From an uncultured Bacteroidota bacterium (GTDB taxonomy: Bacteria; Bacteroidota; Bacteroidia; Bacteroidales; P3): DNA of 32,278 nt. Both the position numbers and the translations under genes were made by a program. The DNA lies in assembly GCA_902784465.1 (NCBI GenBank), contig CACZUZ010000041.1, positions 1,241 to 33,518 of the forward strand. The letters are read 5' to 3'. This document shows, piece after piece, positions 22,297-31,859 of the stretch; the first letter of the stretch is position 1; each line of letters opens with the position of its first letter. Below the pieces are notes generated by a model. It was not told the DNA's origin, searched no databases, and saw only the letters and a list, made by a program, of their open reading frames with translations.

Positions 22297-24592
22297 TTAA
22301 AACTTATAGTTATACGACAACGAAGGTATAATAGGGAAAAGCGACAGCTGTACGAGCGCCGAGTTGTAGTGCTTGCCATTGATTGTGGTGCTGTAACGGT
22401 TGCTCTCGTACACCATAAAAGGATTCTGGCGGTTATAGAGGTTATAGACACTGATACTAAACGTCCTTACACCGTGCTTCTTCTGCTTGTGGAAATTCAC
22501 GCCTACATCCAACCGATGGTAGGCGGGAAGACGGAAATTGTTCCTGTGCTCTATATACGACACTTCCGCCCACGACTCTGTATCATAGTATTTGTGCATG
22601 GCAAGGGTCCCCACATTGCCCGACGAGAAGACCCAGGTGGCACTGGCGTCGAAATTCTTGTTTGGCTTGTAGCTGATCATAATCGAGAGGTCGTGACGGC
22701 GGTCATATTTGGCCGGGAAGGGCTCTCCGTTGTTCAGCATCTGCCCTTCGCGGTCGAAACGGCGCATCGTGCGGCTCAAGGTGTAACCCACCCAGCCGGC
22801 ATCCCATAGAACTGCCCAGGAAACCGGCTCCGTCCTTGTACTCTATCATGTTCTTCATGTTCTTGCCATACAGCTCCAACGACAGGTCGGCAAGACCCAT
22901 GAGGTTGTAGAAGACACCCGCCGCCACCTGGTGAGCATACATAGGCTCCACCCTCGCAGTGACCGGCACCCAGAGGTCGGTGGGCAGACTGATGCTGCTG
23001 TTAGAGAGCTGGTGCATATACTGCGTCATGTACGAGTAGCCGGCCTTGATGGAAAGGTCCTCGGTAATCATGTAGCGTCCGCTGATGCGCGGCTGCAGGG
23101 AGGGGTAAAAAGTACCCTGAACGCCGAAACCCGTCAGGTTGAGGCCCACATTAAGCTTGAAAGCCTCGGCGATGGACCAGTCGTCCTCGACAAAGAGGCT
23201 GAGTTCTTCGGCATGCACCCTGTCGCCACCCATCGCAGTGTCGATATCATGCTGCGAATCAGACGATTCCTCTTCCATCTTCACCACTTCGGGCTGGAAG
23301 ATATGATGCACATAGTTGATGCCGAACTTCATCGAATGGTTGGGATCGGGCTGGTAGTCGAAGTCGCTCTTGACGCCGATGTCGCGGATGCCCGAGTTGT
23401 ACGATATCCCGTAGCTCGAGAATGCGTCCGCGCCGTCATTGTAGTCCTTTTCTTCCGCATCCATAAATATCTTGTTGCGGTAGCGGGTGTATGACCCCGT
23501 GAGATTCATGAAGAGCTTGGGTGTCAACTCATAGTTCCAACGCAACGAGCCCACCATATTACCCCAGTTATAGCCCAGCTTCGCAAAGCCGTATCCGCGG
23601 CTGTCACGTTCCTTGTTGCGGAGATAAATCTTATCGTCGCCAGAATACCAACTGGCAATCAGACGGCTACGACTACTGAAACGGTGCGTCACCTTGGCGT
23701 TGAGGTCATAGAAATAGTAGCCCAAATTTAGTCTTCCCATATCCTGTGCAAAGCCTATAGCCATAATCAGAGGCTGCAACAGCAGGTCGAAATAGGTGCG
23801 GCGATAGCTGACATTGAAGGTTGTCATATCCTTGTACAACGGGCCTTCGAGGTTGATTTTCGATGCCACGGCACCTATCGACAGGTTGCCGTGTATCGTC
23901 TTGTCGTTGCCGTCGTTGGTGATGATATCTAGCACGCTTGAGAGCCTGCCCCCGTAACGTGCCGGGAAACTGCCCTTGTAGAGTGTGACATTCTTGATGG
24001 CATCGGCGTTGAATGCCGAGAAGAAGCCCCCAAGGTGGTTGACGTTATAGAGCGGAACCCCGTCGAGCAGGAAGAGGTTCTGGTCGGGGCCTCCGCCACG
24101 GACATAAATGCCCGACAAGCCCTCAGTGCCAGACTGCACGCCGGGCAGCAATTGGAGGGCTTTCAGCACGTCGGCCTCACCAAACAGCACCGGCACCGAC
24201 TTGATGTTCTCGACTGGCACATCGATGACACTCATCTGCGACGAACGCTGCGAACTGACACGGTCGGCACGTATGGTGACCGTCTGCAGCTGGGTGCTGG
24301 ATTCCAGCTTGACATTCAGCTCCTTGTTGCCAGACAAGTCTATCGTATCGTATCTTGTTGCATATCCCACATAGCTTATTCGCAACACCACGCGCCCCTT
24401 GGGGAGCGTCAGCGAGTAGCGCCCCTGTGAGTTGGTGAGGGCACCCTTGCCCGACAGCATGTCGTACACGGTAGCGCTGATGAGCGTCTCGCCCGAAGAC
24501 GATGCCATCACCGTGCCGCTGATGGTGTAGTTCTGTGCCCACGCACCCATCCAGCCGAAGAGAGCCACAATCAAAAAAAAGGTCTTTTTCAT
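22297..24592 (-). pseudogene. TonB-dependent receptor, interrupted by a deletion with frameshift
   Basis: Start at ATG 24592 (MKKTFFLIVALFGWMGAWA, signal peptide). Residues about 20-110 form a CarboxypepD_reg-like domain, 120-230 the plug (VYVRGGGPDQNLFLLDGVPL-type; here GIYVRGGGPDQNLFLLDGVP), followed by barrel strands. The first frame runs to about residue 600 (GAGFLGSSMG) and then continues as nonsense to 22703. The barrel resumes in another frame from about 22800 (WVGYTLSRTMRRFDREGQM) to a normal final SLSYNYKF at 22297. In relatives I remember about 30 residues between these two segments, so the junction near 22796-22812 seems to be a deletion that also shifts frame. As written no full-length receptor can be made. 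Confidence 0.85.
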
Positions 24593-24637
24593 TTTATTGG
24601 TATTATTCTGATAATAAGTCATATACGCCTCACGACA

Positions 24638-25774
24638 TCAACCTTCAAAGAAGTCGTTTATCCATCCACTCGGACGTTCTTTGCTGAGCAATGTGCCGCA
24701 GAAGCGGCAGAAGCGGGAACCTGCTTCGTGCTCTATATTCCCACAGCGGGGACAGTACCTCACCTCCTCACCATCTTGCCCTGCCTCCACCTTATTCTTG
24801 TCGTCATACTCGTTAAACTCCTCTGGCACAATATTTTTATCGACAGGCTTACCCTTACGGTACTCCTGTATGGACTCTCCCACCACGATGCCTGTAGGCA
24901 CCGCTATCACCGAGTAGCCAAGCAACATCACCAACGTGGAGATGAACTGTCCCATCGATGTCACCGGCGTGATGTCGCCATAACCTACGGTGGTGATGGT
25001 CACGACAGCCCAATAGATTGCCGTGGGGATGCTGGTCATTGCCGGATTCCTGCCGTTCTCAAACATATAAATCACAGAGCCGAGAATGATGGCGACGATA
25101 AAGACAAAGAGCATAAAAATGAGTATCTTGGTAATGCTGCGGCGGATGACGTTGAGCAGGTGGAAGCTCTCCAGCAAGAAACGCTTCATGTTGAAGATAC
25201 GGAAGATACGCAATGTGCGGAGCACCCGCAGCACGGTGAGCGTCTGGGTGGCGGGTATCAGCAGGCTGAGATAGGCCGGGAAGATGGAAAGGAAGTCGAT
25301 GATGCCATAGAACGACAGGATGTATTTCCATGGCCGCTGGAGACAGTAGATGCGCAGGTAATACTCGAAGGTGAAGATGATGGTGAAAATCCACTCGAGG
25401 GCCATGAGAACCCAGCGCAGGTTGTCGTGCACAGCCTCGAAACTGTCGAGCATTATCAGCACCATGTTGATGCCGATGGCTATGAGAAGCCAGATGTCGA
25501 ACCGCTTGCCCGCCGGCGTGTCGGCCTTGAAGATGATGCGATAAATCTCTTTCTTGGTGATGTTGCGGTACTTCTTGGGCAGCAACACCTTGAATATTAC
25601 CCAATGCATGAAATTGCCCACAATGTGAGCCACTCGGCTACCGATACGCCTGTAGTTGAGGCTGCCAAAGAATTTGCACATCTTGTGCCACAGCCAAACC
25701 AGGGGATGAAAGAGTGCATACCCCAACAGCATCAGCGCCTTGAAAAAGAAATTGGTGTTCTTTAAGTCCATCAT
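24638..25774 (-). CDS. voltage-gated-type potassium channel with zinc-ribbon tail
   Basis: 378 residues from ATG 25774. Six membrane helices: S1 near 92-109, S2 124-142, S3 153-173, S4 at 181-198 with Arg every third residue (VLRVLRTLRIFRIFNMKR), S5 about 217-238, pore with the selectivity filter TTVGYGD at 261-267, and S6 278-300. The cytoplasmic C-terminus ends in a zinc ribbon, CPRC (341-344) and CRFC (356-359). The S4 charges and filter say voltage-dependent K+ conduction. The N-terminal 90 residues form an extra helical cytoplasmic extension. It stands alone between the M16 gene and the receptor gene. Confidence 0.92.
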   Translation of the reverse strand: MMDLKNTNFFFKALMLLGYALFHPLVWLWHKMCKFFGSLNYRRIGSRVAHIVGNFMHWVIFKVLLPKKYRNITKKEIYRIIFKADTPAGKRFDIWLLIAIGINMVLIMLDSFEAVHDNLRWVLMALEWIFTIIFTFEYYLRIYCLQRPWKYILSFYGIIDFLSIFPAYLSLLIPATQTLTVLRVLRTLRIFRIFNMKRFLLESFHLLNVIRRSITKILIFMLFVFIVAIILGSVIYMFENGRNPAMTSIPTAIYWAVVTITTVGYGDITPVTSMGQFISTLVMLLGYSVIAVPTGIVVGESIQEYRKGKPVDKNIVPEEFNEYDDKNKVEAGQDGEEVRYCPRCGNIEHEAGSRFCRFCGTLLSKERPSGWINDFFEG

Positions 25775-25803
25775 CAATGGATTATTGTTACATTATGAGA
25801 GTG

Positions 25804-27084
25804 TTATAGGTCAGCAGCTGAGCCACGGCGCGCCTTGTAGTAGAGTGCAGACTGGCGGTGGGGCTGGAAGAGGTCGGAGGAGACACGCTGTATGTCGTCG
25901 GGGGTTACCTTGCGATAGAGTAGCGGTTCGTTGTTGATCCAGTCGATATGTCCAAGCCATTCGTAGTAGCAGAGAGCCATGGCACAGTCGATGGTCTTGT
26001 ACTGCGAATAGCAAAAGGTTGACTCATATTTGTTCACCACCTTCTGAAGTTCGCTTTCGGGCACTGGGGTTGTTGCTATGCGTTGCAGCTCTTCCTCCAC
26101 AGCATGGCGACCCTCGTCGATCGAAACGCCATTACGCAGTTTCCCCGAGATGACAAAAAGCCCAGGGTCGTAATCACCTGTTATATAAGCATCCAGTTCA
26201 CCAAAAAGGGCCTTGCTCTTGACGAGTCCGTCGTAGAGGCGAGACGAGGGACCGTTGCTAAGGATGTCGCTCACCAGGTCGACGGCAGGCATGTCGGCGC
26301 CCAGACGGCCACAGGTGGGATAGGCCATGTACAAAGCGTCGGCAGGCACATCGCGCTCCACCTGCAGGAAACGTGCCGCAGTCTGTTCCGGCTCGACAGG
26401 ACAATTGTGCAATGCCTTATTGTCAGCGGAATGCGAAGAAGAGCAGGTTTGTCCGATGCCGCCGAACAATTTCTCAACTAGCCGTATCACATTGTCGCTC
26501 TTTACGTTGCCGGAAACAGCTATTATTGCATTGTGAGGCTGATAGTACTTATTGAAGAAGTCCTCCACGTCGTGGAGCGTAGCCTCCTGCACATGGCGTA
26601 TGTCGGCGCCGATTGTACACCAGCGGTAGGGATGCACCTTGTAGCACAATGGTCGCATCAGCAGCCACATGTCTCCGTATGGACGGTTTATGTAGCGGTA
26701 ATTGTACTCTTCGGTCACGACCGATTGCTGTACCGCCAGACTTTTGGGCGACAGGTCGAGATGCTGCATCCTGTCGCTCTCGAGCCATAGGGCGGTTTCG
26801 AGATACTGGGCTGGCACCGTGAGGTAGTACTGTGTGAAATCGTTGTTGGTGTTTGCATTCGACTCGCCACCCATCTCGGTGACAACCCTGTCGAAGTCTG
26901 GCACCTCGCGCGTACCACCAAACATCAGATGTTCGAACAGATGGGCAAAGCCGGTACGCGAGGGGTCTTCGTCCCTGGCACCGACAGAATAGAGGGTGTT
27001 GACTGTGACCAAAGGAGTGGAATTGTCCTCCATAACCAACAGAGTCAGCCCATTAGAAAGAATATGCCTTTTATAGTCAATCAT
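25804..27084 (-). CDS. M16 family zinc peptidase (pitrilysin-like)
   Basis: 426 residues from ATG 27084 (MIDYKRHILSNGLTLLV), chosen over the upstream start because that is where homologous proteins begin. The inverted zinc motif HxxEH is HLFEH at 48-52, with the distal Glu in VVTEEYNYRY near 126. The second half is the catalytically inactive partner domain with the usual SSRLYDGLVKSKAL. No signal peptide is seen at the chosen start. Such enzymes degrade or process short peptides; the short length matches the half-size family that works as a dimer. 30 bases separate its stop from the channel gene. Confidence 0.92.
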   Translation of the reverse strand: MIDYKRHILSNGLTLLVMEDNSTPLVTVNTLYSVGARDEDPSRTGFAHLFEHLMFGGTREVPDFDRVVTEMGGESNANTNNDFTQYYLTVPAQYLETALWLESDRMQHLDLSPKSLAVQQSVVTEEYNYRYINRPYGDMWLLMRPLCYKVHPYRWCTIGADIRHVQEATLHDVEDFFNKYYQPHNAIIAVSGNVKSDNVIRLVEKLFGGIGQTCSSSHSADNKALHNCPVEPEQTAARFLQVERDVPADALYMAYPTCGRLGADMPAVDLVSDILSNGPSSRLYDGLVKSKALFGELDAYITGDYDPGLFVISGKLRNGVSIDEGRHAVEEELQRIATTPVPESELQKVVNKYESTFCYSQYKTIDCAMALCYYEWLGHIDWINNEPLLYRKVTPDDIQRVSSDLFQPHRQSALYYKARRGSAADL

Positions 27085-27389
27085 GATACCGTAATAAACG
27101 CCAAGTCTCAAAAAATATTTTGGACGACATCAATAAAGGCAATATAATAACAGGCTTGCCATAAAACAGCTTATGAGTAGTTTCTCACAACTGCTTCTGT
27201 TCCATCTACCAACAGCAACATTTTCAATCCGCCTTTTGTACAACAATGGCATGGATAGAGAAATGATATCAAGATAGAAAAAAGCTTACGGCCATTAACA
27301 TTTTTTAATCGTTTTGCAAGAAATCACCGCTTTATGATACTAAAAAACATCACGACTCGTTAAAGAAATCACAAAAACAGAACAATACC
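27085..27389. other. divergent intergenic region
   Basis: About 305 bases between the divergent M16 and outer-membrane protein genes. I found no perfect TAnnTTTG element in either direction; the nearest are TATATTGC on the minus strand and an ATCGTTTTGC on the plus strand. No gene, tRNA or strong hairpin is seen. Confidence 0.6.
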
Positions 27390-30035
27390 ATGCAAACGAA
27401 ATCGCTTAGGCGCATAGCGTCTTTAATTGTCTTCACCATCACGTCAACAATACTTTTTGCTCAACCGGGCGGTCCTGGCGGACCTCCTCCCGGAGGCGGT
27501 TTTCCTGGCGGTGGTCCACGTGGTGAACGTCAGATGCAGCGCTCACAGCAGAAAAGCAACACCGTGAAACAAAAAAAGAGAGTCAAGGAGGGCAGCACAT
27601 TCAAAGTGGTCGGCTCGCTGATTGACAGCACCAAGAACGAGCCTCTGATGTATTGCAACGTCACCCTGCTACAGAAAAAAGACAGCAGTTTCGTCAAGGG
27701 AGCGGTGACCGACATCAACGGCTACTTCGAAGTGAAGGATGTGCCTGCCGGCGAATACCTGCTGCGAGTCAGCTATATAGGCTATGCCACAAGGTTCATT
27801 CCCGTCAGTGTCACCAACAACACGGCGATGGGCTCCATCAACATGAAAGTGGGGGCTGCCTCCCTCAAGACTGTGACAATCAAAGCCTCGCGACCACTAT
27901 ACGCCATGGACGGAGAGAAAATGGTATACAATGTTGCCGACGACCCCACCATCCAGTCGGGCACCACGGAGGACGCCCTCCAGAACGCCCCAGGCGTGGA
28001 GGTTGACGTGGAAGGCAACGTCACCCTGCGAGGCGTGAGCAGCGTAGAGATTTGGATTAACGACAAGCCTTCGAAACTCACCTCCGAGAACCTCAAAACC
28101 TACCTCCAGACGCTGCCTGCCAACGCCCTCGACCGCATCGAGACCATCACCAATCCCTCGGCCAAATATGCTACCGACGCCGAGGCCGTCATCAACATCA
28201 TCACGTCGGCACACATCAAGCGAAACCATTTCATCAGCTTCGGACTGAATGCCGCCACACAGCCCAACGTTAGCCCCTGGCTGAGCTACACCTGGGCCAA
28301 CGAGCGGCTGAGCATCAACCTGTTCACCAACCTGCGCTACAGCACCTCGCATGGCGACTCGTGGCGCAAAGACTCCACCTTCTCGGGCAACATCGACTCC
28401 CTGCAGCTCTCCATCGTCGAGAGCGACAGCTCGTGGAACGAGCAGCAATCACTCAACGGCAGCTTCGGACTTCACATCAACTACGACATCGACAGCATGA
28501 GCGACGCCGGATTATGGGGCAACTTCAACTTTGGCAACAACTGGGGCGGCGACTCTGCCCGCCACTACCGCAACCAGCTCTCCCCTACCCTGCAGAACTA
28601 CGGCTACCGCATGGCCAACGACCGTGACGCCAACAACTTTTTCGGCATGTTTGGCGGCTCCTATACCAAGAAGTTCGACAAAAAGGGCCACAACCTCCGC
28701 CTCTTCCTCTTCGGGTCGGCCAACAACAACGTCAGCGGCACCAGCTTTACGCGCGAATACTGGGAGACCGACACCTCGTCATTCAACCAGAACCTCTACA
28801 AATACTACGACAGCCGGTCGAGCGGTGCCGATGTCAGCATCCGCAGCCGCTACAACCGTCCCTACAGCGAGAACGGCGAGATGAGCTACGGTCTCAGCTT
28901 CGGCACAGACAACTCGCACATCGACTACCGCCCCTATCTGCTCTCGTCGGCCTACAGCGAGGACGGCACCTCGCTAAGCGACGACTTGTACGACAAACTG
29001 CGCCACTACGTCTTCGAAGAGCATGAGAACGAGGTGGATGCCGACGTGGAATGGACCCACCGCTTCGGTGGATTCACCCTCCAACTGGGCATGGGAGCCA
29101 AGCTGACCAACCTCAATTTCGCCTACACCGAGACATCCGACCCCGACGACTTCACTAAGAATTTCGTCACCTACAACCCCTCCGTCCACCTGAGCTACCG
29201 CACCGAGCAGATGCACAACTTCAAACTCAACTACTCGCTACGTATGCGCAACCCCAGCGGCAGCAACCTGACAACCCACAAGAACTATGGCGAGGACAGC
29301 TACAGCACGGGCAACCGCGACCTCACGCAGAGCTACACCCACAACGCCGAAGCGGGATGGACCAAATTCTATATGTGGGGAAGCCTTGGCGTTGAAGGCT
29401 ATGGTCGTCTCTCGACTGGCGAGATAGACAACCTCACCGACCGCACCGACGTCGTCGACGAGCATATTGGCCGCATCATCCAGTACACCATGCCCTACAA
29501 CATCGGTTCCTCGTGGCGTTACGGAACATCGCTCAATGCCACACTGCGTCCCAGCGGCTTCTTCAACATGCGCCTTTACGCCAACATCTACGATTATGGC
29601 TACAGCATGCAGTACGACAAGCTGGGCAAGGACCCCTACGAGGACAGCAAGTGGAGCTACAGCATACGCCTGAACATGTGGACCAAAGTGTGGAACCGCT
29701 ACCAGGTGCATGCTTCGGCCAACTACAGCTCGCCCACGCTGGGCCTGATGAGCACGCGGAGTGCACGCTACTGGGTCAACATGGGTGTCCGCGCCGACTT
29801 CTTCGACCGCAAGCTCAGTGCCTACATCAACGTGCAGGATATCTTCAACTGGGGCAAGACCATCGGCAACGCCTCTAGCAACACCAACCCTCTGGTTCGC
29901 AGCGAAAGCAAGAGCCGCACACTCAACAGCCGATACATAAGCGCCGGCATCACCCTCCGTTTCGGCAAGATGGAACTTGAACGCAACACGCAGAGCGGAA
30001 GCGAGGCCGACGGGACTTCTACGGCTAGCGAATAG
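27390..30035 (+). CDS. outer-membrane beta-barrel protein with carboxypeptidase-like and plug-like domains
   Basis: 881 residues. Signal peptide ending ILFAQ, then an unusual Gly/Pro-rich stretch (about 26-45, GGPGGPPPGGGFPGGG), a basic segment, a CarboxypepD_reg-like domain at about 70-150 (NEPLMYCNVTLLQKKD to LLRVSYIGYATRF), a TonB-plug-like domain at 155-275 (NAPGVEVDVEGNVTLRGVSS), and a C-terminal barrel matching the OMP_b-brl_3 type. Such proteins are TonB-dependent-like transporters or barrels of unknown cargo in Bacteroidota. A strong terminator follows 20 bases downstream. The gene is single and on the opposite strand from its neighbours. Confidence 0.9.
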   Translation: MQTKSLRRIASLIVFTITSTILFAQPGGPGGPPPGGGFPGGGPRGERQMQRSQQKSNTVKQKKRVKEGSTFKVVGSLIDSTKNEPLMYCNVTLLQKKDSSFVKGAVTDINGYFEVKDVPAGEYLLRVSYIGYATRFIPVSVTNNTAMGSINMKVGAASLKTVTIKASRPLYAMDGEKMVYNVADDPTIQSGTTEDALQNAPGVEVDVEGNVTLRGVSSVEIWINDKPSKLTSENLKTYLQTLPANALDRIETITNPSAKYATDAEAVINIITSAHIKRNHFISFGLNAATQPNVSPWLSYTWANERLSINLFTNLRYSTSHGDSWRKDSTFSGNIDSLQLSIVESDSSWNEQQSLNGSFGLHINYDIDSMSDAGLWGNFNFGNNWGGDSARHYRNQLSPTLQNYGYRMANDRDANNFFGMFGGSYTKKFDKKGHNLRLFLFGSANNNVSGTSFTREYWETDTSSFNQNLYKYYDSRSSGADVSIRSRYNRPYSENGEMSYGLSFGTDNSHIDYRPYLLSSAYSEDGTSLSDDLYDKLRHYVFEEHENEVDADVEWTHRFGGFTLQLGMGAKLTNLNFAYTETSDPDDFTKNFVTYNPSVHLSYRTEQMHNFKLNYSLRMRNPSGSNLTTHKNYGEDSYSTGNRDLTQSYTHNAEAGWTKFYMWGSLGVEGYGRLSTGEIDNLTDRTDVVDEHIGRIIQYTMPYNIGSSWRYGTSLNATLRPSGFFNMRLYANIYDYGYSMQYDKLGKDPYEDSKWSYSIRLNMWTKVWNRYQVHASANYSSPTLGLMSTRSARYWVNMGVRADFFDRKLSAYINVQDIFNWGKTIGNASSNTNPLVRSESKSRTLNSRYISAGITLRFGKMELERNTQSGSEADGTSTASE

Positions 30036-30055
30036 GATGCTACAATATGAAGCAG

Positions 30056-30090
30056 TGGACCCTGCAAAAACAGGGTCCATTTTTGTTTTT
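30056..30090 (+). terminator. intrinsic terminator after the outer-membrane protein gene
   Basis: Perfect 9-bp stem TGGACCCTG / CAGGGTCCA with a six-base loop, followed by TTTTTGTTTTT. Confidence 0.95.
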
Positions 30091-30188
30091 GGCGCCTTGG
30101 ATGGGACCCCGACAGCATACCGTTCCGTCAACAAATCAGCCTAGCAACCATCACCAATACAACGACATACAAAAAAATTACAAAAAAA

Positions 30189-30220
30189 TTTGGTCAGTAT
30201 TGTAAAAGTGTGTACTTTTG
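30189..30220 (+). promoter_or_regulatory. promoter for tRNA-Gln
   Basis: TTTG (30189-30192), 20-base spacer, TACTTTTG (30213-30220); transcription should begin about 35 bases before the tRNA. Confidence 0.85.
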
Positions 30221-30261
30221 CAACCGCTTTCAAGGAAAAAAGTTTCCATTTACAGGCATCT

Positions 30262-30332
30262 TGTCCTATGGTGTAACGGTAGCACATCTGACTCTGGATC
30301 AGCTTGTCTAGGTTCGAATCCTGGTAGGACAA
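30262..30332 (+). tRNA. tRNA-Gln (CTG)
   Basis: 71 bases: acceptor TGTCCTA/TAGGACA, D-arm GGTGTAACGGTAGCAC, anticodon loop CTCTGGA giving CTG (reads CAG), T-arm CTAGGTTCGAATCCTGG. The first pair of the anticodon stem is mismatched. CCA is not encoded. Confidence 0.93.
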
Positions 30333-30339
30333 CAGAATA

Positions 30340-30372
30340 GAGCGAGAAACAATTGTTTTTCGCTCTTTTTTT
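30340..30372 (+). terminator. bidirectional terminator between tRNA-Gln and the convergent lipoprotein gene
   Basis: GAGCGA-GAAAC-AATT-GTTTT-TCGCTC forms an 11-bp stem (one G-T pair) followed by seven T. It can also serve the minus-strand gene ending at 30430. Confidence 0.88.
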
Positions 30373-30429
30373 ATCCCGTTGAGCGGTCGCCAAACCAAAG
30401 GCCGCCGAAGAACTCACAATCCTTGACTT

Positions 30430-31481
30430 CTAATCCCTTATGCCAAAAGAAGATTTGCGTATCAGGTTCAACATCCGGTCTGCCCACGCCTCGTCGCCGC
30501 TTATTTGGTAGCGGCAGTTGCCCTCGGGATCGGCTATGAAGCTGACCATGTTGTCGTCGCTCATGACCATGCGACCGCGAGGAGAGAGACCTATAAGGCC
30601 ATCGTCTTCAACCTCTTGCAGCGGAAGCATGGGGTCCCACATACGCTGACCCGTGTTGCAGTCGAACCGCATGTATATCTGTTTAATCGGATGAATGTCA
30701 GTCCAGTCGATGTCGCTGATTACCAGCTCGGGCTCGTATTCCACCATGTTGCCTGGTGCACTGGGCGAGATGATGATGTCGACATCGTCGGGCCACATCT
30801 GTAGTAGTGCCTTCGCTGCTTCAGGATGCATCATAATGTTGTATCCCGGGCTGACATTCTGGTCGTTGCCGGGTTCCAGCTTGGTGGCCATGAAGTAGAG
30901 TCGTTTCACTTTGCGACGCACCAGCTCCACACCCGAGAGCGACGAATATTGGTCGGCACCCGAAGCGAGGAGGTTGGCTATCGACGAGGGGATGCCTGTG
31001 AGCATGATAGTGACGCTGCCGTCGGCGGCATTGGCCAGCAGGCGACGATAGAGGGCATAGCCATCGGGAATGGATGAATAGTCGCTGTAGGTGCGGGCAA
31101 AGAGCAGGTTGCCGTCATCGTCGGTGGCTTGTGCTATTGGGGTGTAGTTGATGTAAGAGAAACGCTCGTAGGTGCCGTTGCGCTCGAGTGCGATAGGCAG
31201 CGACGGGAATCCGTAGTAGTTGTTCATAAGGTCGGCGACGGCGGCGTTGGTATCGCCCATGCGGTCCACAATCACGCCAAGCAGGTTGCATCTGCCCTGC
31301 GAGGCATAGCGATAGAGCAGCTGCATGGCGAAAAGGTCGTCGGTCGAGCTGCAGATGTCGGTGTCGATGATTATTTGCGGGACAGCGGGCTGCTGCTGCT
31401 CCGGTGTTTCGTTGTCCTTGCCGCAAGCAGCCAGCACAAACACGGCTAAAAAATAAGAATAAAGCTTTTGACTTGTCTCAT
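30430..31481 (-). pseudogene. nucleoside-hydrolase-like lipoprotein, signal peptide broken by a one-base frameshift
   Basis: The body has the calcium-binding and catalytic signature of inosine-uridine nucleoside hydrolases as IIIDTDICSSTDDLFAMQLL, then LLGVIVDRMGDTNAAVADLM and a long C-terminal part to the stop at 30430. It lacks an ATG in its own frame before the lipobox LAAC. In the neighbouring frame an ATG at 31481 reads MRQVKSFILIF and hits TAG exactly at a run of six T (31448-31453). One extra T would join it to LAVFVLAACGKDNE, a perfect lipoprotein signal. A TACTTTTG promoter box 31 bases before that ATG supports it as the true start. Substrate: nucleosides are likely but unproven; periplasmic side. 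Confidence 0.75.
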
Positions 31482-31511
31482 CACTACTTTGTTCTTGTAC
31501 GTTTGAATATG

Positions 31512-31519
31512 CAAAAGTA
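31512..31519 (-). promoter_or_regulatory. TACTTTTG promoter box of the nucleoside-hydrolase-like gene
   Basis: Perfect -7 box on the minus strand, about 31 bases before the ATG at 31481; a T-rich stretch precedes it but no TTTG at the exact -33 position. Confidence 0.65.
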
Positions 31520-31569
31520 CGTTTTTTAAGAAAAATAAAAACACCATCGCCCAATAAAGGAAAAAAATG

Positions 31570-31577
31570 TATCTTTG
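31570..31577 (+). promoter_or_regulatory. TATCTTTG promoter box for the right-edge gene
   Basis: TATCTTTGCAC on the plus strand, a perfect -7 element; transcription should begin near 31583, leaving a leader of about 277 bases before the ATG at 31860. Confidence 0.65.
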
Positions 31578-31655
31578 CACCTTGAGAACCGAACAATAAT
31601 TAACGACTAAAAGACAATAAAACCAGAGAAATAAAACATATTTAAAGACATAATA

Positions 31656-31846
31656 TAGAAGCGTTTTTGCTTTTCTATGTACGTGGAAATCGCCAATTTC
31701 TAACAATGCTACACAAGAAAGGGAAAACGTTCACGGTATCCGTGAACTTTTCTTGTTTGTAGCATAGGTTTTGGCGAACCTCCACGTAGACAAAAAAGAT
31801 CTCACGGATTTCTTTTTTGCCATGTGTTTAGGGGCAAAACGCCAAA
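31656..31846 (+). promoter_or_regulatory. structured leader RNA, candidate attenuator or riboregulator
   Basis: A small hairpin (31656-31678) is followed by a long interrupted hairpin, 31681-31787, with five helices: ACGTGGA/TCCACGT, TCGCCAA/TTGGCGA, ATGCTACA/TGTAGCAT, CAAGAAA/TTTCTTG and GTTCACGG/CCGTGAAC with a TAT loop (37 bp in all). A further hairpin CAAAAAAGA/TCTTTTTTG spans 31791-31819. Two alternative pairings compete: ATCCGTGA (31738-31745) with TCACGGAT (31802-31809), and TTTGGCG (31770-31776) with CGCCAAA (31840-31846), the latter 14 bases before the gene start. Interchangeable helices of this kind are the mark of attenuators and translational switches. Confidence 0.65.
31677..31703 (+). 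CDS. 8-codon leader peptide ORF (MYVEIANF)
   Basis: ATG at 31677 reads MYVEIANF then TAA at 31701-31703. The frame covers exactly the 5' strands of the two outer helices of the leader hairpin, so a ribosome on it would open them. Leader peptides of this kind control tetQ and other genes of Bacteroides mobile elements by translational attenuation. No Shine-Dalgarno sequence is visible, which is normal in this phylum. The peptide may still be chance. Confidence 0.4.
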   Translation: MYVEIANF

Positions 31847-31859
31847 CAACGAAAGCATC

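Noticed and set aside
24728-25765. 345-codon open frame on the plus strand
   Set aside because: It is antisense to the potassium channel; its His/Asp-rich composition is typical of a reverse-strand shadow.
29238-30134. 298-codon open frame on the minus strand
   Set aside because: It is antisense to the outer-membrane barrel gene and runs through that gene's terminator.
30141-30398. 85-codon frame on the minus strand
   Set aside because: It lies antisense to tRNA-Gln and its terminator.
31482-31596. upstream extension of the nucleoside-hydrolase-like frame
   Set aside because: It lies across and before the promoter box at 31512-31519, so it cannot be the N-terminus; the frameshift explanation fits better.
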